The notes under the pieces: model-generated
Seen by the model: only the letters and a program-made list of their open reading frames with translations
Database searches by the model: none
Told to the model about the DNA's origin: nothing
In this document: piece after piece, positions 23,013 to 35,007 of the stretch
Layout: each line of letters opens with the position of its first letter
Numbering within the stretch: the first letter of the stretch is position 1
Position numbers and translations under genes: made by a program
Source of the DNA: Cristatella mucedo
Lineage: Eukaryota; Bryozoa; Phylactolaemata; Cristatellidae
Assembly: GCA_009760855.2 (NCBI GenBank)
Contig: WPIO01000089.1
Location: 1,094,001-1,158,000, forward strand
Direction of reading: 5' to 3'
Length of the DNA: 64,000 bases

Positions 23013-23439
23013 CACTTTATAAAGTAAGGTTTTAATCATTACTTCACGAAAACAACCCGAAAATAGATGGCCAGCTATCAGTTTTGCCTTAATAAAACAA
23101 AGGCAGTTATAGTCTCTGTATGCAGCTGGAGCGATTAAGGTGCTTGCAATTCACGGCCCAAGTGATTGTTCTTCTTTATTATTCACTTTAAGACGGCACA
23201 CTTCGACGTTATGCTGGTGATTCAGATGATATTTACATTCGAGCATAGCACTCTGCAATCGCTCCAAGTATTAGCTTCTTTCTTTTTGCTTTGAAGTTAT
23301 GTTGGCAGGTTAAGAGACTTGCAGTGGTTCTAGGCATATCTCACTTTCTACAGCAATCTCCTGCTAGATCACAATCGGGTACCGGCCATTTAACAATAGC
23401 TGTCGTGATCCGAGGGCCTCATTGCTTCAAATAAGGCGG

Positions 23440-23463
23440 CTCTCTCTCTCTCTCTTTCTCTCG

Positions 23464-23515
<52 letters not shown>
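23440..23515. repeat. (CT)n microsatellite with TTTC/CGC interruptions
   Basis: Intergenic, downstream of CHS gene 1. Confidence 0.95.
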
Positions 23516-23517
<2 letters not shown>

Positions 23518-23954
23518 AAAAGTCTGCAGCAACAAAGTGACCAGTGCCAATTCTTCGTACCGACATAACCGGCGAATGTTGGAGAAATGTTCTCAAAAGG
23601 AATTATATTTTTAAAGATACGTGCATTTCGATTAATAGTTATATCTTGGTAATAAATACAATGTCATGTGCACACAGCAACACCTGCAGTCACAGGCCTT
23701 GTGTGCTACCTCAACGCAGCTTTCACTAGCCACACAGACGTTTAGTAAAAATTAGCAAGACTCTGGACAAGGCGTACGTGCATGTTAGCATATTTATAAG
23801 GTTTACACTGAATCGGCACTAAATTAGCACCTTTGTAATGGATGCCCACCATAAGAGGTTCGTACATGTTTTGCATCTTAAAAGGGAGGAATCAATAGCA
23901 ACCACTACTAGGCAAACAATTTTTGGTCTCTTATAGCAATAATGACAACAACAT

Positions 23955-24045
23955 GGGTATAGTACCTACAGAAGAACTAAATCTTTCCCTTGGCACTGCC
24001 CATACGCTGGAAAGAAAATCGCTATTTTTAGGCCCCAACACTAAG
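23955..24045 (-). mobile_element. LINE family B 3' terminus, relic
   Basis: Only the hairpin region is recognisable (AGAAGAACTAAATCTTTCCC TTGGCACTG on the plus strand). Lies just beyond the predicted polyadenylation signal of CHS gene 1. Confidence 0.4.
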
Positions 24046-24240
24046 AAACCTGTCATAGCAACTTAGCAATTTCTAGATTCCAGAAACTCTTAATCGTGCA
24101 GCTGCATTTCCGAAGGTCAAACGTGAAGATTGTAGCCAGCGATGTTTCATGCGTGTGTACGATGCATCTCTGTGAATCGACTTACGAAATACCATTAACA
24201 TCTGTTGAAGAATGTAATCCAATGAAAAATATTTTGAAGC

Positions 24241-24757
24241 TTTATTCAGCGAGTGCAGTGCGACATGCAATAGCAGACGGCCGTTCTCCATAACTGGCAA
24301 AGGTCAGTGTATTTCTAATGCCGTGTCAAACGAGATACAAACGGCTGAGAAGCCAGAAAAAAACAAAATGGGTGCGTGCAGCTGCGAGTCCGCTAAGTAC
24401 CTGCTGATTGAGCTATACAAAAGGAATCCTAAAGCTTGTGCTGAGTATGTTTTCGAGGAAGCTGCCAAAAAAGCTTTGCCAAAAAGCTTTGCCAACCAGA
24501 TGCGCGTCCGGAATCGTCTGCTCAGCTGCAGGCTCGGCGCTCAGGTCGCGATGCACCAAGACGTAGCTGCGCCGAGAAAGTCGAGGCCCTTTTGGGATGG
24601 CCCTTCTGTTGGGGCTGCGAGCATGCGGACGGCAGCAGCAGTGCAGGCAGTGCTGCTGCTGCTGCCACTTAAACTGCTTGCTCGGCTGCTGCTGCCTTTG
24701 ACTCAAAGGGACACTGAGGGAGAGCAGCACGGCTCGGCTCGTTGTGATCCGAGCTGT
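24241..24757 (-). other. Probable 3'UTR of CHS gene 1 with polyadenylation signal
   Basis: On the minus strand an AATAAA hexamer lies at 24241-24246, about 510 bases after the stop at 24758. It is the first canonical signal I noticed. The interval holds short CAG/CTG-rich stretches and no coding signal I can support. Confidence 0.45.
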
Positions 24758-24930
24758 TCACACGACCAGACCGCCCTCAGCCAGAGGCTCCGGGGCGAGC
24801 AGCTGTGTCCGTTCGGTAGGCCCGCCATCTTGCCTCCGTCTCGGCTGTCTGCTGGCGAGAGATCGAAAAGCCTCCGCGGTCCGCTCGCGAACTCGTTGAA
24901 GGTCGATGTCGCTCGGTCGCCCATCACCGT
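24758..24930 (-). CDS. CHS: CHS gene 1 exon 23: charged C-terminal tail and stop
   Basis: 173 nt including TGA, acceptor CGTTGCAG|ACGGTG, phase 1. It encodes an Arg/Glu-rich tail (LQRVRERTAEAFRSLASRQ, RRRQ, LLAPEPLAEGGLVV). There is no clear family match because CHS tails are variable. It is chosen because it is the only nearby downstream exon with a good acceptor, the right phase and a stop, and because it closes the full reading frame. Confidence 0.72.
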
Positions 24931-27478
24931 CTGCAACGAGGTGCAGGCCGTGCAGTGCGCACGGCGGCAGAAGCCACGTGACACAGTCAGTGGCCACGAT
25001 CGATGGCTCTTCCTCCAGTCGAGGTGCCAACCTCTAGCCAGCACGCGAACGAGGCGCCAAACCGAGGCTGAGTCAGAACACCAGAACCCAGGCCGCGCTT
25101 GCCCTAGGCGTGGCAGCTCTCAGAGCAGTGCTGCCTCACGTGTGCTCACCACGTGATGTGGCAAATGTTACTGCAAGAGCAGCGCAACAAGGTTGCAAAG
25201 GACTCGATTGTAATGGAGGCATGCACTGCGAAGTGGGTGGTGAGTGGGGCAGAGAGGGCACGGTTAGCTGACACTGCAAAGAGCCGCCATCTTAGCAGCT
25301 GCAGCGGCGCGGCTTGAGGAGCCGGAGGTGGCGACCCGGCGATTGGCTGGCGAGCGGACGCCACCCACTAGCCCTGTTCTGTCAGCAGAATACTCGGAAA
25401 GCTGCTTACAGACAGACGCCACGCGACGCTGCTCTCTGCACTAGGACATGCCTGCTGGTTGAAATCCGAGCTCGTGAAATTAAAATGGGCTCGCCGAACG
25501 AAAATGACAGCGGACCGAGATGCGCGAGCTTGAGCGCACGGGGGGGGGGCAGCGAGATTCGGTAAGTCACCTTCAGCTGCGGCAGCTTGGCTGAACGAGA
25601 AGCTGCTCTGCCAGGGCTTGCTCGGGAGGAAGGGCGCGCGTGCAACCAAGTGCAGCGCGGTCGTCAGCCGATGGAAGATCATGCTGGCAAACTGAGCCAC
25701 CATCACGACGCCGAACACAAACAGGAACGAGACGCCTGCAACGTTGGCACGAGCGGTCGCGTGGTTCATCAGTCGGCAACGAGCCGGCGGCAGCAGACGG
25801 CTCAGATAGTGTCCCGATGCTGCTCCTGCATGGCTGCAGAAGCAGCAAAAGCAGCAGCTGCTGATGCTGCGTCGAGCTCCGAGCTAGCAGCAGCAGTGGC
25901 TGCTCGAAGTGCCGGCGGCCTCCTAGCCAACTCGTTGCAGCAGCAATAGCAGCGGCAGCAGGGGCAGCAGCGTAGCATTGCAGCAGCAGTAGCGCTCGAA
26001 TCAGCTGTGCCACTAACAGCGAGCAACTGACTGGAGATGGATTAAGAAGCTAGCACATGCCGCCCACAGCAGCTGCAGCAGCACGCAGGACCTGCTGTGT
26101 TCGAGGCATCATTCATTCGACTATCGTTTCCTACTGCTCAGCTCTCACGAGCCCAGGGCAAAGTAGCAGCCAACTCTCTTTGCTTTGCATCCTCCTCAAC
26201 CACTTTTCAACATAGCTGCCTTCTTCAGACACTGACAGTGAGCACTTTTACTGGACTGGATCATACTACGACAGCAGGCTTGTTGGGCTTCTCATGCAAA
26301 CACTTCTCGTGAAAATGTATCAGACCATGCTTGCTCGAGCTAAGCCACAAAAGCCTTTGAATAATAATGATAGTAATAATAATTAATAAGACCTTTGCAT
26401 TGTACCCAAAGAGAATCAATTCTCTTTCCATGCACTGTACACGTGTTGCAAAGAAAGCATGCCAATCAATTAGTAATAAGATGCACAGTGTCAGCATGCA
26501 TAAGCACACAAAGAAAATTCCCGTGGAGCAGAAATAATGTAAGGACCACAAGCGTGTTTAGCTCCTTTTAAATTCTGTCAACTCAAGGGTGTCGAGACGT
26601 CAGTTGGGACTGAGCTAGAGGCTTACGGTAGATAGGGCAGCCAACTAGTTTTTCAAAGCCACAGTCACGCTGGCAATGAAGAATGGACATCATACCGAGA
26701 GGGTTGGCTCCATTGATGAACAGTGACACCTTGTAGTCAAGGGTGAGCATCAAAATGAGCCACAGCACGTTGGTTACGATAAATGCCATCAAAGTCGAAT
26801 TACGAAGCTCGACGAGCTTGTCTACAAGATAGTCGAGCGCCATGGAGCTCGAAAGATGCACGCAATGCATGGATGCATCTAGAAACGGTCGAGCAGGCAC
26901 AGGATATGTCATACGACAAAAATATCTTAGCTGATTTAACAGCCACATTTGTATAGAGGCAGACGAGCCCTATTTGCTATCACCGCTGCTTGCAGTGGGC
27001 AATAAGGGATCACTCAACTGCATGATTCGAACCAAGACCTCGGTCGCGAAGAGCGAGGACCTTACCTCCTGGGCTACCACAGCCTAGTCCACCAACATGG
27101 AGAACGTAGAGAGCTAGCCAAATATGTACAGCACAGTGAATTGTGTAATGGAGGTATCAAGACAGGGCGAGAGGTAGGCAGAGGCAGGATTAATAGCTAA
27201 ATAGATAGATATGCCTCTAAATATAAATACATATAGACATACACATATACACACAAACACAAACACACACACTCAAATATGCAGTCAGCCCCCGACTTAC
27301 GACAGTTCCACTTACAAAAATTCGGAGGTGCAAACTCGGCCTTGGTCACCCACAAAAAATTGAAAATCAAAATTTATCTAGACACATTTTCCCAATCCTC
27401 ATGTGATCAGTAGGTTCGACAATACCGCAAACATTAGGGAGGAACAATGTCTGACAGGTTTGCATTGTGGGTACTGGG

Positions 27479-27554
<76 letters not shown>

Positions 27555-30500
27555 TAACGTATAAAAATTCGACGTAAGACAACTTTCCAGTCCCAATCTA
27601 TTTCGTAAGTCGGGGGGGGCTGATTGCCTATACAAAATATATACACGGAATGAGAGTATGGAGAGACAGAATATGACAAGGTACTTAAGGATAATAATAA
27701 TAATAATAATAATAATTCACTTGATAAAGCGCCCTCAGAGAACTTCATCTCTCTCTAGGCGCTTTACATTTGCTGTAAAGTGAAATGCAATGGAATGGTA
27801 AGTAAAATCATGTTTGAAAAACGAACGAAATGAATAATATGGTTAGGGGTAACATGCACAGGGTCAGCATGCAAATGTGGTTAGTGGCAGCATGCACAGT
27901 GTCAGCATGCATAAGCACATCAAGGACGAATCACAGGGACCCACTAAATGCTGTCCTAAATAGGTGTGTTTTTAGGTTCCTTTTGAATGTGGTCAGGTCA
28001 GGGGATGTTCTGACGCAGGTCGGGAGGGAGTTCCAGGCTGTGGGAGCATATGAACAAAATGCACGGTCTCCAAAGGATTTAAGGTTTGTATGAGGTATTT
28101 CCAGACTGTTGAATTCCGAAAAGTGGGTGGTACGATGCTTGGCCTGATGGGGTAGTATATCTGACAGATAGGCTGGAGCCATAGAATGAAGGGACCTAAA
28201 AGTGAGCGACAAAACCTTGAAGTCAATCCGTTGCTTGACTGGTAGCCAGTGCAGGTCGGCGAGAAGTGGAGTAATGGGGCAACTGCGAAGCTCACGACAG
28301 ACAAGCCTAGCTGCAGAGTTTTGCACGAGCTGCAATCACCTGATCGCACATGCTGGTAGGCCAGTAAGCAGTGAGTTGCAGAAGTCGAGACGGGATGTCA
28401 CGAATGCATTGACCAACTTGGACGTGGTATCCTTATCTAAACAAGCCCGAATTTTAGCAATGTTATGAAGCTGAAAATAGGCGGATTTGACTGCGGAGCT
28501 GATATGGTCGTCTAACGAGAGGTCGTTTTGGAATATGACACCTAGATTTCGAGCTCTTTCAACTGGAGACATGCTGGCAGAGCCAATTTTTTGAGCGTCA
28601 GCCTTTCCAATCACTCTGGATCACACTGGATGAGGATGAGAAGATAGGGAGGACAAAAAGGGACAGAGGATGGAGGAGGAGGACACTGAAGGGATGACAC
28701 AGAATCCCATCCTTGTCGCCACCGTCATGTCTGTGAGGGCAGTCGCATTCAGATCAAGACGGCTCAGGCAGACGCCGTTTATTTCGGAAACGCAGAACCA
28801 CGGGCCGCACGGCCAGCAAGTGGCCGCACGGCTAGCACTGCAAGAAACTGTTGCAAGTTGGTCCGCTGTTCCTGCCCCAGCGGCTTCTGCCAGACTGGTC
28901 AGCTGTCGAGGCACAGCAGATCCAAGAGGATGACAGAAAACCGAACTAAACAGGAACGAGCCAGGCAGAAAGATGAAGGGAATGAATACGTAAGCTAGAA
29001 GTGTTGCAACTGAAATAGAAACACAATTGTGGAGCCAGAGTGCTAATTGCAATTGCAGAGCCGAAACCAAACTAAACACGACGAAGCAACGGCGAGCATG
29101 CAACGACGAGCTGAGGGCTCGAAGCATGCTGGCAAGCAGCAAGGCCGCAGCCGCATGTGCACGGCTGCTACTCTCGCTCGCTCCGAGGTGGCACACCTTT
29201 TAGCTGCGCCTCATGGCCGAACACGGCCGGCTCGGGCAGCAGGCACGCCTGCCGCAGCGCCTCCCAGAACTCGGCCTCTTGCGGGCTGACAACGCTGAGC
29301 TCGGAAACGGGAACTCGGTCCAGATCGGCCCGGGCGTCTCGTATCCTGTTCTCGCCTGAACGGTCAAATTGTGCGGCGGTGAGGGCTGAGCCGCAGTGCT
29401 ATCTCGAACGAGCTGAGGCGGCAATTGCTACGAACTGAGGTCGCACTCGGCCCACTTGCCAGGCGGTGCCACTGTGTTCGCTGGCGCCTCTCGGCCGATC
29501 CCTCCCTGCTGGTGCTGCAGCTGCCACCCGCTGCCCCTGAGTCGAGAGCAAGCTCCGACTGCAGGGCTCAAGACAAAGCTAGCCCCGTCTCAGCTTAGCA
29601 GCTATGACGCTAGGCAGTGCAGGACTTACGCTCGGTAGGGTAGCGCAGGCACTTGATGCCCTGCAGGAGACGTCTCATGTGACCTAAAATATGGCAGGTC
29701 GCGATGTACAGCAAATTTTACTTAACCGTAGGCAGGAGAGTGAAACCCCAAGGGTAAGGCCAGCCCCTTCCTCCACCGAACCTTGAAAAGAAAGCATCGT
29801 CTTGCAGTCGAGCAAAATCGCTTATCGATATCGATATCGAAGGAGGATACAAAGGCAGCACGTCGCTGGGGCAAACGGCCCACATAGGCGATGGAGCCAT
29901 AACAAAAAAAAGGTCGAGAGGTCAAGATTACTTTAAAATCACAACTTATCTTTCGCTTGTACTAATTTCCAAACCTTGCTCGGTTTGTGACTAGATGCTC
30001 CTTCGGCAATTGCATACAGGTTGCTCGGCATCATGAGCATCATCTGAGGAGGATAATGCATCATGCAGTCACTACGGCTAGCCTCGACGGTTTTCAGACA
30101 GCCGACCCAGTGAGTGAGCTCTCTGCCACCCCACTCACAGCCGAGCTTCATTCCGGAGGGCACGCAGCAGCTCTTTGGTAGAGATGCGCACCTCACGAGG
30201 CGCTGACATGGCAGCCACGACCGGACCACCTGGCATCGGCTGCCACGCATCTTAAAGTGGATTAACGCCTGTGGATGAACACCTAGCCGAGCAGGCTAGC
30301 AGTTCGCGCCAGGCGAGCTGGGTGCATCAGGAGTTTTGATTTTACCTCAACCACTTCTGCTCGTACGTTGCAACACACAGTGTCACACCGTCCTCGACAA
30401 GCGGCCCCAAAGTCGGCAACAGCTTCCAGTAAGCAGCTGCGATGCCTAGCGCACGATCGGAAGCTGCAAGTGCAGGCGGCCTGCAGCCGCCGCCTACCCT

Positions 30501-33500
30501 GCTGCGCCACATTTAGGGCACTCGATTTGAATTCCTTGCACCATGGACAAAATCGCGATGGCGAGCAGCCGGAGTGCCACGAGTGAGGATGTGAGTGAGC
30601 GGGTCTGCCGAAGCCAACTTCTAGAGCCCAACACCATGCCCCCAAGGGTTAGCAATTAGCTCGTAAGAGTGCTCGACAATTGCAGCCGCGTGCAGTCACT
30701 TGCCTCGTTTGTATATTTTCAGGATTTGCTCGATCTCCTTTTGCTTCATGCTCTTGAGCCGCTCCAGACCCTTCTCACCCCGAATATGATTGATCTTGAA
30801 CTGCATAGTGTATTCCTTGAGACCGAGCATCTGTAGCCACTCTGATGGATCTTTCTGGAAGCAAACGTTCTCTCAGCTATACGTGGCAGCGCTTGATAAC
30901 CAGAGCACTCTTAGTTACTTGGTCACTACTGGTCCTACGAGAGCCTCTGCAGCAGCTGCCGAAGGCACAAACAGCAGGGAAATGGCACGATCAGGAAATC
31001 AAAGGATGATCTGCACGCACTTTCCAAAAGGTGAGCCGGAGAGAGAGACTGAGAGAGCGAACGCCACATAGCTGGGCACACCGAGTCAATGCGCAATCAC
31101 TACTACTGTGCGCAAGGGGTGCTCGCGTGAACCTAAAGCTGCAGCTAAGCAGATGCTGCCGCACCAGCGAGCAAGCAAGCAGCCAGCAAAACTTGGACTT
31201 ACCGGCACGATGACATCGACATCTGGCTCTTCGAGATATCTGCTGGCGTCCAGCAGGATTTTCCGATGATACTCGTTATCAATGTGCAGAGCCTTGAGCT
31301 CGGCATCAGGAATGCCGGCAATGAACGAAGTATCTGTGTAGCCCTCGCCCACGAACTTGTAGGCATACAAGTCCTGTGGGGCAGTAAATCCACGAACGAA
31401 TGAACTCGTCAAGCAAATGAGCAGAGTGCAACATTATCCAATGCCCACTGCCCCATCGCGAGCTCAGCCCATCGACGACATCGATGGCTGAGGCTTGCGC
31501 AACAGAAGCAGACAGCATGCCACCCGGCATGTCAAAGTGGCACGCCCACGTGGCAAAGTGTTCTGGCAGCAAAGAACACACTTGCAGACAGCAGGAGCCC
31601 AAGCAGGGCCTGCGATTAGGCGAAACGCACGGTCACTCGCGCGTGCGCGCACACACACATACATACACACACGATGGACCGAGGGCACAGCAGGACAGAG
31701 CCCAAAACCAGGTGACTGAGAATGCGACATCACAAAGAGGTGCCTTGAGCTGACACCATTAAATTCTAATGCAGACATGACCCGGGTCACGTGTGCTTGA
31801 GTCTTGCAGCAGGCAATCCTTTATAGATCACTCATCGAAGGTGGGTGATGGCTTTAAGGTTATTTTCCACAATGCAAATGAGGCTGCTTGATCAGCCAAC
31901 CTTTGCATTTACTTTACTTTATGTCGGCAAAGCAACTCGACTGCCACTTGCAGTGTAGCAGTAAGTGCTAGCACTTTACCGTGGGCTAAGACCAGGATGA
32001 AGGCAGTGTGCACCTGGTTCGATGGAAAGAGTGCAAGAGCAGATCCATTTGAGGATCTCCACTCGATAACCAGGCTGAAGCCTCGACAGCTTGTTTCGGT
32101 TGCTACAGCGACACTCCAGATAGGCTGCACTCTGCTGACCGCCAGTCACGTGGCATGTGGATCCCTCGGCAGCCGTGCATGCAGCCGTGCAGCCCACCCA
32201 TACTTTGCACAACATGAGGATAAGGAGAACGTCCCTCTGCTCCGTGCGTCGTGTAATAAACTGCTGGTGTTGGTCATCGGCTGGCTCTCTGCGTGAGTGA
32301 ACCGAACAACAATATGAGCTTTGCGAGCTATCAGATGCCTAAACTCTTTCCTCTTAAGTCTTCCCACCAGGTTCTCCATAGCATCCCGAGCTTGAAAGTC
32401 GCTGGAACGTCTACTAGCTGCTCCCTTACCTATTGCAAGCAGGCTGTTGTGCAAACAAAAAGGAACAGAACCCTGGCTGATAACTGGATGTGCACCTAAC
32501 GGTTGTGCTCGTAGTCAAAAGAGAAACCTAGATTAAGAGCAAAATACAAGATATTTTCAATAGTGTATTTTCAATAACATGCTAACACCTTGAAACAGAT
32601 TTGCACTGTTCAGCCAATTACCAGAAGCTTAGCTTTCAAGGTGCTGGCTGAGCCTAGTTGGGGTAGCCAACATCCCAGAATCTTAAGGGAACCGAAATAT
32701 TCTCCAGCCATCAATTAGCAGCTGTGCCTTATAGCAGATTAGAGTACACATGCAACTGTGTGCTGCCACAATTATAATAATAATGCACTTGATAAAGCGC
32801 CCTCAGAAACATGAATAACATGGTTAGAGGCCATGACAGCAGTGGTACAGTAATCCACTGTAGCCACCGCTGCTGCTGCTGCTGCTGCTACCAAGTGAAT
32901 CAGTAGGTCTAGACAAGCAGCACATGTTACAAACGACTAACCAACCGCGAGGATGGATGCGGAAGAGTGCACAGTAGAAGGCACTTCCTTTTCAACAATA
33001 TAATTTGGATTCTGAGCTCACTGGCGACATGAGCAGTGCAACTAGAGCAGCATAGCAACATTGTGCCATACCGTGAGCCTGGGAGTGCTAAAGCAGTTTT
33101 GCTCGACGAAGGCAGGAAACGTTCTGCCGAGAGACACCTAGTTAGCATTCAGAATCCGAGTCACTCTGTCCCAGACTGACAACCCTTTTGGGATGGACAC
33201 ATCTAGGGTACTCAGCAGCACTGGCCGACAGGTAACTTAAGGCAAGCGGGCAGGCAGGCAGGCAGGCTATCCTGGATAAGTGAAAGAAGGAGAGCTGTAC
33301 TGCTGTGAGCAAAGAAACGGCATCGAGAGCACGGTCAAAGTATGCTGAGGCAGACGTCCGCCACCATCCGTGCCTGCTTACCTCAAAACGAGGGTCAAGG
33401 TCACGTAGCCATTCGTCGGTAGGCGTGTATGATTGCTGGGCATTCAGTTGATCAAGTGGCAGTCTGCCACCGGGAAACCGGAAGGTCTCAGCTCCCTCCT

Positions 33501-34236
33501 CGCCTTCGCCACTTGAGTCGTCCTCTGCATCTGGCTGCTGCTGCTGCTGCTGGCTAGAAGCCGGTGTGCGCTCAGCAGATGCCGGAGCGTGCGCAGTATT
33601 TTCTGTCTGCAACCGAGCGACATTCTTCGAAGTGCGAATCTGCCTAGGGGAGGTCATGCATTCAATGAGGGAGTTAAAGTGGCTGCTTTCCATGTGCTCA
33701 CATTACAAGTATATAAATCATTTTAGACGGCAAGCTAGGTAAGGCAGTTGGTTTCACGACCTCGTTCCCGAGGTCGTGGGTTCGATTCCTGTGGTGGGCG
33801 ATCCTTTATCGCTGCAGCAAGCGGTGGTGATGGCCGTAAAGGCTCTCCTGTTGCTATACAAAAGAGGCTGGTTAATCAGCTAGGATTTATTCATTTATTT
33901 GTTAAGCACCCTAAAAAAACTAATCTCTATTCAGGCCCTTCACATTTGCCACTGGGCTCGAGCCCACAACCTCGATCGTTGAATTAATTCACCTTGATCA
34001 AGGTGACACCTTAACCATTGGGCTGAGCTAGCCCATTAGAACGTCTGAAATGTCATCAGCGGCGATAGCAATCCATTACAGAAGCATCTATGGATGAGGT
34101 GGCTGCTGCATAATGGTAAATGTAGCAGAAACAATATTGTACGATACAATCTTTGCAAAGACATGGAACTCACTCAGTTGACCCGTATCACAATTCAACT
34201 GCTGATATTATTTGAAGCCAGTTAAAACATACACAG

Positions 34237-34289
<53 letters not shown>

Positions 34290-34962
34290 GCGAGAGAAAG
34301 AAAGAGAGGCCGCGAGAAAGAAAGAGAGGTAGAAGGAAAGAGAGTCAGCCATGGCATTTTGCCAATACAGGCAAAATGCAGGCACCAAATACTGCAAGTT
34401 TGGAAATATTGCTCACTGAATCCATAACCAGATTGCCGAGTATACATGAAGTATGAACATTTTCTGTTTGCATAACTATTTCTTCTTCCGAAACAGGGCT
34501 AATTTTTAGAACGTTGGCTGCAAGTGCATAAATAGCCGTTGTTTCAAACACGAGGGATGAGTAGACACACTGTTTCTTTCACTCAGCTGAGCGCTTTGAC
34601 ATACCCTGGTGCTATAGTGCTGTAGACAGCAAATCCAGCTGTCGATACCACAGCAATATTTAAATGTGTGCATATGCTCATTTTCCAGAGTGTGTGACAA
34701 GGAAGACTGGAAGTGGTGTGATTCCGACAGCTAAGATACGGGTCACAGTAGCCTCACCTCGACAAAGCTATTTGCCCGCACGGGGGTTCCCGGAATCCCG
34801 CTGTTCGCTCGGCTGGAGGGGGCTCCTGCAGGCTGGGCAGCAGTGCTGGAGGTGGCTGCTGCAGGCTGGGCAGCAGTGCTGGAGGTGGCTGAGCCTCCAG
34901 GAGCAGCTCCATCTGACTTAAGGCACTTTCTGCATACAAATAAAAAACACGGTCGCGTTAGC

Positions 34963-35007
<45 letters not shown>

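Noticed and set aside
30139-30202. A possible extra CHS exon between exons 18 and 19 (acceptor CATGTCAG|CG, donor GGCT|GTGAGT, encoding STKELLRALRNEARL)
   Set aside because: Joining it to exon 19 breaks the frame by one base, while exon 18 joins directly to exon 19 in phase and restores the final SAM helix.
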